The translations under genes and the position numbers were made by a program. A stretch of DNA of 64,000 nt. It comes from Anarhynchus alexandrinus. Taxonomy: Eukaryota; Chordata; Aves; Charadriiformes; Charadriidae. The notes beneath the pieces were generated by a model, which did not search any database, was not told the DNA's origin, and was given only the letters and a program-made list of their open reading frames with translations. Shown here in pieces: positions 57,501 to 64,000 of the stretch (position 1 is its first letter; each line of letters starts with the position of its first letter). The stretch covers positions 1,470,501-1,534,500 of the forward strand of contig VUYV01000047.1 in NCBI GenBank assembly GCA_008711295.1. Direction: 5' to 3'.

Positions 57501-59848
57501 ATAAGAGTTTCAGGACTGGTTAGCAACCTCTCTAAGTAAATGAAGAGCTAAAATAACAGTCATAAAAAGCAGGTGAGGTGTTGCTCCTGGGAGTACAGAC
57601 AGACAAGAGCACAACACTCATTCCAGAATTATGGCCCTCTTAAATCAGCATTTGAAATATTGCTACAGCAACTGCTCTTAAAAGCGGCCCTTGTCAACTG
57701 TCCCAACACGGGCTGACGGACAAGTCAAAGCTCTTCCGTTCAGCCTACATCAAGGTTCCTTAATCTGACAAGCCCATGAGACAGCAAGAGATGGTTCACG
57801 GGAGGAAACCACAAGCTATACCCAGGCCTTCACATATATAAACAAAGAAGGGTAAAACATACCATTAAAGGCTTGCCCTATATTTTATTTGGTGGTAAAT
57901 AGAGACCACCAGACCAGTTCTGCGCAAGATGATCAGCAGATTATTTTTTTACAAAAAGATGAAGCAGCCCTCAGGTGTCTTTTTAAGAGGGTAAGTGGTT
58001 AGAAGGGTTAGAAATGCTGCCCTACACAACAAGCTTTCCCATAGGCAATAAAGCCTGGAAAAATCCTGAACACTTGTACTGAAAACTAAACTAAAGCACA
58101 CACACTCCATAAACAAGAAGTGCATTGCAACAAGGCAGAAGTGTACAAAGTACGATGCCAGTCCATCCTACCTAAGGAAAAAAGCCTGCAAGCCATTACC
58201 AGGCCAGAATGCCAGTTCCTTTAGTGGTTTGGGTTTCTTATCCCGTACCATACTCCTGACTCAGAATTTGATCCTTAGGAGACAAACTTCACTGCTAAGG
58301 AGGAAGCGTACAAGCAAAAACCCTATAGAGATATAGAATCAAAATGCATGCTTTTCAAATCTTTATCAGCATAGCTTTTATTTACCATTTCCACGTGAAA
58401 CTGAAGTGTCAAGAGCCACCCAGAGGGCAAAGCCAAGTGCACAACTGCATTTGCTTTCTTTCTCCACTCCCAATTTCTGACTCGCATTTAAGCACTAGAA
58501 TTTTAATACAGCAAGAGTAGGCTTTACAATAGCTTCCTTTTTAAAAAGGCAACAGAAAAAAAGCACTAAATAAACTTTACCATTTTCACTCCTTGATCTT
58601 GCAAACATGCTTGTGCAAAGTGTTCAAGGCCAGGCTGGATGGGGCTTTGAGCAACCTCGTCTAGTGGGAGGTGTCCCTGCCCATGGCAGGGGGATTGGGA
58701 CGAGATGATCTTTAAGGTCCCTTCCAACTCTTAACCATTCCATGATTCCATTATTCTAAAGCTAAGTCAAAAGGAATCTGCACAGTGACCATTCCTCCAA
58801 ATCCAGCTGCTCAGTCTGATCTCTTGGTTGACTATACCCGGTTCTCTCCTTGCTGTACATCAACAGGAGGCGCACCAAGCATCAGACAGTAACATGCATG
58901 TCAACAAGGGAAATTAACCCTGGAAAAGCTTTAACAAGTGGGGCAGCCCCACTCAACCCAGGCATGGCAGGGTAGGATAGCAGGTGCCTGCTACACCCAC
59001 ACTCTCTCCTGGACAGCAGAGCTGGGAAGAAGAGCAAGGCAGACCTGCAGGAGAGGGGATGAGGCAGCTCCCACACATTATAGCAACATACATCCTTGAA
59101 ACATCCGACAAGAGTTGGATGGGTAGGAAAGAACTACTCCCCCAGCTGAAACACCCACCTTCCCTGCTAGGGGCAGGGAGAGGATACAGTTAAGAAGCCA
59201 AGGAAGAGGGCATGGGGCTGCTCAGCAGGCAGAGTCAGAATCGTCAAGGTTGGAAGGGACCTTGAAGATCATCGAGTCCAACCATTAACCTAACACCAAA
59301 CCCACCACTAAACCATGTCCCTCAGCACCACATCTACCCATCTTCTAAATACCTACAGGGATGGCGACTCCACCACTTCCCTGGGCAGCCTGTTCCAGTG
59401 TTTGATAACCCTTTCGGTGAAGTTTTTCCTAATAGCCAATCTAAACCTCTCCTGGTGTAACTTGAGGCCGTTTCCTCTTGTGCCATCACCTGTTCTTTGG
59501 GAGCAGAGACTGACCGCCCCTCGCTACACCCTCCTTTCAGGTGGTTGTAGAAAGTGGTAAGGTCCCCCCCCCGGCCACCTTTTCTCCATGCTGAACACCC
59601 CCAGCTCCCTCAAGCCGCTCCGAGTCCCTTTCCCCCGGGCACCTCCGATGCCCGGAGAGGCACTGGGACACGGGAAGCTCCGCACCCCCACCACCTCCGG
59701 TCCCCGTCCCGTCCCGTCCCGTCCCCCCCGGGGCAGAGCCCACCTGGCAGAAGCAGCGCCGCTCCGCCGCGCCGGGCGGCCCTCGGGGCACCACCGGCAG
59801 CAGAAGGGTGGCGAATCCCAGCACCAACAACCCGCTGCCCGCCGCCAT
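36506..59848 (-). CDS. ERO1A: ERO1A, ER oxidoreductin 1 alpha
   Basis: FAD-dependent oxidase of the ER lumen. It takes electrons from protein disulfide isomerase and passes them to oxygen, producing H2O2. Sixteen coding exons join in frame on the minus strand for 462 residues (human 468). After a hydrophobic signal peptide (about 1-27) the known cysteines are all present: C32, C34, C43, C45, C82, the outer pair C91-X4-C96, C101, C128, C163, C205, C235, C385 and the catalytic C388-F-K-C391. FAD-contact positions are also conserved: W197 or W194 region, S246, H249, R281 and R294. N-glycosylation sites are N274-V-T and N378-I-S. Three residues of the human RPLNPLAS stretch are missing here (RPLAS). 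ERO1B is excluded by synteny and by the [12 protein letters not shown] segment. The gene is tail-to-tail with GPR137C; a CR1 sits in intron 1 near exon 1. Confidence 0.96.
36567..38726. other. ERO1A intron 15
   Basis: A 2.2 kb intron holding a long CR1 fragment (37158-37691). The rest shows nothing recognised. Confidence 0.75.
37158..37691 (+). repeat. CR1 LINE 3' fragment, long
   Basis: About 530 bases in plus orientation, covering the end of the CR1 ORF2 and its 3' region: GCTGCATCCAGCTCTGGGGC, GAGGCTGAGAGAGTTGGGG, GTGTTCAAGGCCAGGTTGG, ending near ATAATTCTATGA. Opposite to ERO1A transcription. Confidence 0.92.
38727..38860 (-). CDS. ERO1A: ERO1A coding exon 15
   Basis: Encodes residues 399-442: [15 protein letters not shown], then [16 protein letters not shown], highly conserved across ERO1 proteins. 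Acceptor GCACAG, donor AG|GTTAGT. Confidence 0.95.
38861..39430. other. ERO1A intron 14
   Basis: About 0.57 kb of non-coding sequence with nothing recognised. Confidence 0.7.
39431..39517 (-). CDS. ERO1A: ERO1A coding exon 14 (catalytic CXXC)
   Basis: Encodes residues 370-398, with [21 protein letters not shown]388-F-K-C391 is the inner catalytic pair next to the flavin and C385 is its structural neighbour. Acceptor CCCTAG, donor CAG|GTAAGC. Confidence 0.96.
39518..39882. other. ERO1A intron 13
   Basis: About 0.37 kb of non-coding sequence with nothing recognised. Confidence 0.7.
39883..39952 (-). CDS. ERO1A: ERO1A coding exon 13
   Basis: Encodes residues 346-369, [20 protein letters not shown] onward. 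Acceptor TTTCAG, donor AAG|GTAATT. Confidence 0.95.
39953..40737. other. ERO1A intron 12
   Basis: About 0.79 kb of non-coding sequence with nothing recognised. Confidence 0.7.
40738..40984 (-). CDS. ERO1A: ERO1A coding exon 12
   Basis: The largest exon (247 nt), residues 264-345. It contains [14 protein letters not shown] (glycosylation N274, FAD-contacting R281), [20 protein letters not shown] and [13 protein letters not shown]. Acceptor TCTCAG, donor AA|GTAATT. Confidence 0.96.
40985..42965. other. ERO1A intron 11
   Basis: About 2 kb. It has an A run at about 41797-41811 and a local direct duplication around an undetermined base (42492-42604). No CR1 recognised. Confidence 0.7.
42492..42604. 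repeat. Direct duplication flanking a single N
   Basis: GGACAAAGAAAATGGAAA starts at 42492 and again at 42543. Both copies end with GGATCGAGGGTTCTTGGG and AAAGCCCAGCCT. Copy two carries a 13-base insertion. A single undetermined base at 42541 lies between them, which suggests an unresolved assembly join. Confidence 0.85.
42966..43058 (-). CDS. ERO1A: ERO1A coding exon 11
   Basis: Encodes residues 233-263, [20 protein letters not shown] onward, with C235 and the FAD-contacting S246 and H249. Acceptor TTTCAG, donor CAAG|GTAAAT. Confidence 0.95.
43229..43255 (-). CDS. ERO1A: ERO1A coding exon 10
   Basis: A 27-nt exon encoding residues 224-232, GHTFYKWLK. Acceptor TTCCAG, donor AAAG|GTAATC. Confidence 0.93.
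43256..44363. other. ERO1A intron 9
   Basis: About 1.1 kb of non-coding sequence with nothing recognised. Confidence 0.7.
44364..44375 (-). CDS. ERO1A: ERO1A coding exon 9, 12-nt microexon
   Basis: A 12-base exon (GAGACGATGGAG) flanked by CATCAG and GTGAGT. It adds four codons without changing phase, giving SGR-GDDGGH-TFY. The six residues between R and T equal the number in human ERO1A, whereas skipping it would leave two. The acidic GDDG also resembles the same position in ERO1B. It is too short for ordinary gene finders. Confidence 0.82.
44376..45590. other. ERO1A intron 8
   Basis: About 1.2 kb of non-coding sequence with nothing recognised. Confidence 0.7.
45591..45628 (-). CDS. ERO1A: ERO1A coding exon 8
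   Basis: A 38-nt exon encoding [13 protein letters not shown] (residues 207-219). It is three residues shorter than the human segment. Acceptor TCTTAG, donor AGAG|GTGAGT. Confidence 0.93.
45629..46546. other. ERO1A intron 7
   Basis: About 0.9 kb with a CR1 fragment (46283-46444) ending about 100 bases from exon 7. Confidence 0.7.
46283..46444 (-). repeat. CR1 LINE 3' fragment
   Basis: Plus-strand reading starts CACAGAATGGTTCAGGTTGG and ends at CCACAGCTTCTCTGGGCAA, so the element is in minus orientation, the same as ERO1A. Confidence 0.9.
46547..46667 (-). CDS. ERO1A: ERO1A coding exon 7
   Basis: Encodes residues 167-206: [19 protein letters not shown], then [18 protein letters not shown], a core FAD-binding region, with C205. 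The donor is AA|GTAGGT; cutting after AAG would not leave a GT. Confidence 0.95.
46668..47141. other. ERO1A intron 6
   Basis: About 0.47 kb with nothing recognised. Confidence 0.7.
47142..47215 (-). CDS. ERO1A: ERO1A coding exon 6
   Basis: Encodes residues 142-166, [18 protein letters not shown] onward, with C163. Acceptor TTGCAG, donor GACG|GTATAG. Confidence 0.94.
47307..47383 (-). CDS. ERO1A: ERO1A coding exon 5
   Basis: Encodes residues 117-141, [19 protein letters not shown] onward, with regulatory C128. The donor GAG|GTCTGA is weak. Confidence 0.93.
47384..47864. other. ERO1A intron 4
   Basis: About 0.48 kb with nothing recognised. Confidence 0.7.
47865..47903 (-). CDS. ERO1A: ERO1A coding exon 4
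   Basis: A 39-nt exon encoding [13 protein letters not shown] (residues 104-116). Acceptor TTTCAG, donor AAG|GTAGGT. Confidence 0.94.
47904..49852. other. ERO1A intron 3
   Basis: About 1.9 kb of AT-rich sequence with no recognised repeat. Confidence 0.7.
49853..49936 (-). CDS. ERO1A: ERO1A coding exon 3
   Basis: Encodes residues 76-103 with KPCPFWND and the outer active-site pair CGIRDC (C91, C96) followed by C101. Acceptor TTGTAG, donor TCT|GTAAGT. Confidence 0.95.
49937..51768. other. ERO1A intron 2
   Basis: About 1.8 kb. It contains a CR1 fragment (51305-51535) and, on the plus strand at 50230-50772, a frame of 181 codons with a single internal stop and no recognised homology. Confidence 0.7.
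51305..51535 (+). repeat. CR1 LINE 3' fragment
   Basis: Plus orientation: CCCTGGAACAGGCTCCCTGG, GGACAATGCCCTTAATAAC, GGTCAGCCCTGAAGTGGTC, TTGGACTAGATGATCG and a final TTCTATTCTCTAT. Same variant as the 2.9 kb fragment. Confidence 0.85.
51769..51888 (-). CDS. ERO1A: ERO1A coding exon 2
   Basis: Encodes residues 36-75, including [11 protein letters not shown] and [14 protein letters not shown]43 and C45 pair with C32 and C34 in the family. Acceptor CAACAG, donor AAG|GTAATT. The preceding intron is 7.9 kb. Confidence 0.95.
54751..54997 (-). repeat. CR1 LINE 3' fragment
   Basis: Plus-strand reading runs from CATAGAATCATAGAACGG through CCCCTGCCATGGGCAGGG to TCTAATCTAAATCTCC; minus orientation. 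Confidence 0.92.
56353..56780 (-). repeat. CR1 LINE 3' fragment, long
   Basis: About 430 bases in minus orientation, from CAGAACGGTTTGGGTTGG through TTTAGGTACTGGAAGGGGC and CAACTCTCTCAGCCTGTCC to GCAGAGATGCTCCAGCC. Confidence 0.93.
58619..58757 (+). repeat. CR1 LINE 3' tail
   Basis: About 140 bases: TGTTCAAGGCCAGGCTGG, CCCATGGCAGGGGGATTGG, ending ACCATTCCATGATTCC. Confidence 0.9.
59232..59615 (-). repeat. CR1 LINE 3' fragment next to ERO1A exon 1
   Basis: Minus orientation. Plus-strand reading begins AGAATCGTCAAGGTTGGAAG, passes CACTAAACCATGTCCCTCAG and GGGCAGCCTGTTCCAGTG, and ends near CTGAACACCCCCAGCTCCC. It ends about 130 bases from the exon 1 donor. Confidence 0.88.
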
Positions 59849-60035
59849 CTCGCCGCGCCAGTCCCGCCGCTGCCTCCGCCACCGGCAGAAGAACCGGGGC
59901 CGCCCCCGCCCCCGCCCCTCGCCGGGGGCGCGGCCGCCGGCGGGTACGAGCAGCGCCGCACGGAGCCCGGGCTCGGCCGGGCCGCTGGAGAAGTCCCGAA
60001 CTCCGACCCGTCAGCGGTGAAAAACGTGCCGGGTC
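59640..60035 (-). promoter_or_regulatory. ERO1A: ERO1A CpG-island promoter
   Basis: A CpG-dense block around and upstream of exon 1. It has tandem GC boxes at about 59899-59925 (GGGGCGGGGGCGG on the minus strand) and an ACGTG hypoxia-response core at 60024-60028. ERO1A is known to be induced by HIF-1 and by ER stress. No CCAAT-N9-CCACG ER-stress element was seen. The exact start site is not determined. Confidence 0.6.
59744..59848 (-). CDS. ERO1A: ERO1A coding exon 1 (signal peptide)
   Basis: Encodes residues 1-35: [20 protein letters not shown] as signal peptide, then RCFCQ with C32 and C34. Donor CAG|GTGGGC. It lies in a CpG-rich block and the start is the only in-frame ATG before the signal sequence. 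Confidence 0.93.
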
Positions 60036-61479
60036 GGGTAATGGCACTCCTCATTCGGCTGTAAACAATGTAGGGGCTCGTCTTGGGGTTTTTCCGTGAC
60101 ACCCGGTCACGGTTTGAGGAACCCACAAGAGTTTATTGTCGTTTAGAAAATTATTCTGTCACCTGATGACGCCTCCCAACACGGGAAGGGAAATAGGGGA
60201 ACACAAGGAAACCCGAGGGTTGAAATATGAACAGATTTAATAGGATAAGAGTAGCTAATTAACATTAATGACACTAAAGAATCAGTATTGATCCCGATAG
60301 CAATACAAACCACACAAGGGTTACACTCAGCCCATGCCATCAGCAGGAGGCTGTGCACTCCCAGCAGGGGACACACAGTGTGGGACACTGCCAGCGCTGC
60401 GGCTTCGGGAGGATGGGAAGGGCTCAGGGCTCCGGCACCAGGGCAAGGAGTTCTCAGGATGGCAGCCATCACGGGAGAGGGAGAACTCCTCAGCAAACTC
60501 TAATTTATGTTGAATATGCTGTTCATGGTATGAAATAACCCTGCTGACCAGTGTAGGTCAAGTGCCCGGGTCTCGCTGCTCCTCGTCCCTGCACCTGGCG
60601 AGCTCGAAAACACCGAGACCTTGAAACCCACACACCATAGCTGGCTGTAAAGTAAATATTTTCACCAATTCAGACATTAGAGTCTTCTAAAAGTGCAGTT
60701 TTCCCAAGTGTTAGAAGAGACTTTACCAAAAAGTAAAATTACTGAAAGAGAAATTAATCCTGTGTTGCTCAAACCAGGACACACATTCAAAGCTCCCAAA
60801 CAGCTTTCATCCCGAACGCTTCACGGGCACCTTTCTCCTTTGATTACTTCAATTTTGATCATTCAGACCTGTCTGGTGAATCAAACTCTGTTTGAGTAGC
60901 CTCTAAGCTTAGTCCGTTTGCCTTTTCCAACAGCCTCCGCCAAGTGCTCCAGCAGAGGATCACACTGTGCTTGCTTCCCTCACCATACTGAAATTTGGGA
61001 AAGGCCGTGTGCGTGTCTCCTTACCAGCTTCTCCATGGGGGCTGACAGTTGAGGGATATTAGTTGTTCAGCATAAACAAGTAAGTTTTAATTAGAATAAA
61101 TTACTTACACGGTGTGATTTGTGCTGTTTGCCTAGCTTTACTCAGCACGAGTAGCTTGATTTGCTGAAGCCTTTAGGCCACGGTAGAGTTATTTTTCTTT
61201 GTAATTTTCCTAGCAGCTGCTACAGCGCTGTGTTTAGTCTTTTAATATGGGAAAGATGTTGATACCACACTGATGGTTTGGTAGCGTTTTTCCCAAGTCT
61301 GGGACTCTTCAGTTCTCCATGTTCTGCCAGCGAATGAAGGTGCACGAGGAGTGTAAACCAGAAGATAAGGAGGCTCCAACCGTCGGCTGAAACTGCAAAT
61401 CGACGAGATAAGAGCCTGCCTGCCTGGACACAGAAAAAGAATCCGATGAGATGTTAGAAGACTCCAGACCCAAAATCAC

Positions 61480-61735
61480 CATTGGACTAAAAGACCTGTG
61501 GACAGCACATGAAGGGCACGTGTAGAGATCACAAGAGTATAATTGCCCAGAAATTTCTTTGTTGGGGGTCCCTCTTTTGGAGGCACCCAGCCCAGGCTGT
61601 CCTTGCTGCTTTACCTTCCAATTCAATTAATTATTTTATAAAATCCAATGCCTGAGACTCTGCTGTGGGTCGAGCCTGAAGAAGGAGGAAGCGTGCCCAA
61701 AAGTGTGCGTCTGCGACACCGTGAACAGTGTGTGA
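61480..61735 (+). repeat. Possible LTR fragment
   Basis: The segment TTGTTGGGGGTCCCTCTTTT, GGAGGCACCCAGCCCAGG, a following TTTTATAAAATCC and the GAGACTCTGCTGTGGG block resemble the R-U5 layout of avian endogenous retroviral LTRs. It ends near GTGAACA. Boundaries and internal retroviral sequence are not visible, so this is a weak call. Confidence 0.25.
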
Positions 61736-62411
61736 ATGTTCAGGCAGCAGCTTCTCCTTTAACACCGACCTTAGTTTTTAATGGCTTAAATGGTTTGAAC
61801 TTTCTTCCTTTACCCTCTCTCAGTGAAAATGTCCTTTCCAGTGACTGTTGTGTGAGCTGAAAGAGCTGATGAAATTCAGGCTCTCAAAGCGTGCCCAGAC
61901 ATTGCATTCCTTACTGGTCATTTTTAGACTTTGTCCAAAGTTTACAGCTAAAAGAGTCAGAATCTCGCCTTAGCCGGGCAGTCCGTCCTCGTTTCCCCTT
62001 TTTTTTCCCACTTCTCACCAAAATCTTACCCAATTCCAGATGACACAACTTCACAAATGTTTTATCAGAAAAACTGCGACTATTTCAGCTCTCAGTTAAG
62101 GTTTTTAATGTATACATGAAGAGCTCGCAGAGGCAGCCTGTGTGTACCGCGGGGTTATCAGAATGCCTTTCTGGGTGTCAAACTAAATCTTAACTTGGTT
62201 GAGGCTCATCTGAGATTGTGCATGAAATATGAATTATCGATCCTTGGGTTTCCAGATGCGGTTTGATGCCCCGATACTGGCGGTGTGCTATTGGTGTAGA
62301 TCATATGCTTTGTGTGGTTGTCTTAGAGCTTTTTTAACGTTAGGCTCTCCTCCTGCCCTCAGCCAAGCGTGCAAATGTCTAAGGATGAATTCTGCCCGGA
62401 GTTACTCCAGG

Positions 62412-62495
62412 AACGGGTTTGGTAGACTGGGCAGTGTTAGATTTACGGCTGGACTCGATGATCTTAAAGGTCTTTTCCAGCTTAAATGATTGTAT
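62412..62495 (+). repeat. CR1 LINE 3' tail
   Basis: About 80 bases: GGGTTTGGTAGACTGGGCAG, CTGGACTCGATGATCTTAAA, then TTCCAGCTTAAATGATTG. Confidence 0.82.
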
Positions 62496-62643
62496 GAGTG
62501 GGACCTGGGGGGAGCCGCCTCTGACAGGAAACCCTGGCGCCATGACTGAGAGGAGCCGCTGGCAGCTCCTGAGGGGTCTCGGCCTGCTTGTTACTGGTGC
62601 CAGACACCGTGGTGCACGGCTACACGTACACACACACGTATAG

Positions 62644-63869
<1,226 letters not shown>

Positions 63870-64000
63870 GTAAGTACGCTGGGCTGTTACATTCTTTGAA
63901 ATCTTGAAAATAAGCTTTGGTAGTTAAAATCTGGCTAAAGATTTGAGGGATTAAAGAATTAGAGTAGTGGTGATGTCTTGGCCAAAAAATGTTATATACT

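Larger units (their letters stand above)
51889..59743. other. ERO1A intron 1
   Basis: The largest intron of the gene, 7.9 kb. It has a poly-A run of about 20 (52730-52750) and four CR1 fragments (54751, 56353, 58619 and 59232). The remainder is AT-rich with nothing recognised. Confidence 0.75.

Noticed and set aside
59554..60126. Long overlapping frames on both strands around ERO1A exon 1
   Set aside because: CpG-island composition yields few stops. Only the 59744-59848 segment has the ERO1A signal peptide and a splice donor.

Overview
This window is vertebrate nuclear DNA, almost certainly from a bird. Three multi-exon genes can be followed splice site by splice site with GT/AG introns, and a fourth begins at the right edge. 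The interspersed repeats are nearly all short, 3'-anchored CR1 LINE fragments, the typical avian repeat. The gene order TXNDC16 (minus), GPR137C (plus), ERO1A (minus), PSMC6 (plus) is the order known on human chromosome 14q22. This settles which paralogue is which: GPR137C rather than GPR137B, and ERO1A rather than ERO1B. I cannot name the species.

Layout. Positions 1-11,200 hold the 5' coding part of TXNDC16 on the minus strand: eight coding exons for about 315 residues, with the gene running off the left edge. Positions 11,200-17,450 contain no recognisable coding exon and are probably the 5' non-coding intron and upstream region of TXNDC16. A CpG-rich, G-run-rich promoter at about 17.05-18.04 kb probably serves TXNDC16 and GPR137C divergently. 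GPR137C occupies 17,667-31,600 (seven coding exons, 400 aa), with a 3' UTR of about 2.7 kb. A tail-to-tail interval of about 1.8 kb follows. ERO1A fills 36,129-59,848 on the minus strand: sixteen coding exons, 462 aa, including a 12-nt microexon. A 3 kb interval with a CR1 tail and a possible LTR separates it from PSMC6, whose first three coding exons (62,863-63,869) close the window.

How the genes relate. TXNDC16 (ERp90) and ERO1A both act in the oxidative environment of the endoplasmic reticulum. ERO1A is the FAD-dependent oxidase that recharges protein disulfide isomerases, and every cysteine known to matter is visible here. GPR137C is a seven-transmembrane protein of the lysosome-associated GPR137 family. 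PSMC6 is the Rpt4 ATPase of the 26S proteasome. They are neighbours by conserved synteny and do not form an operon.

I found no undescribed multi-gene system. The observations most worth checking are the ERO1A microexon, a possible alternative terminal exon inside TXNDC16, two LTR-like segments, and several assembly artefacts (a 436-base gap inside a CR1 element and an N-flanked local duplication).
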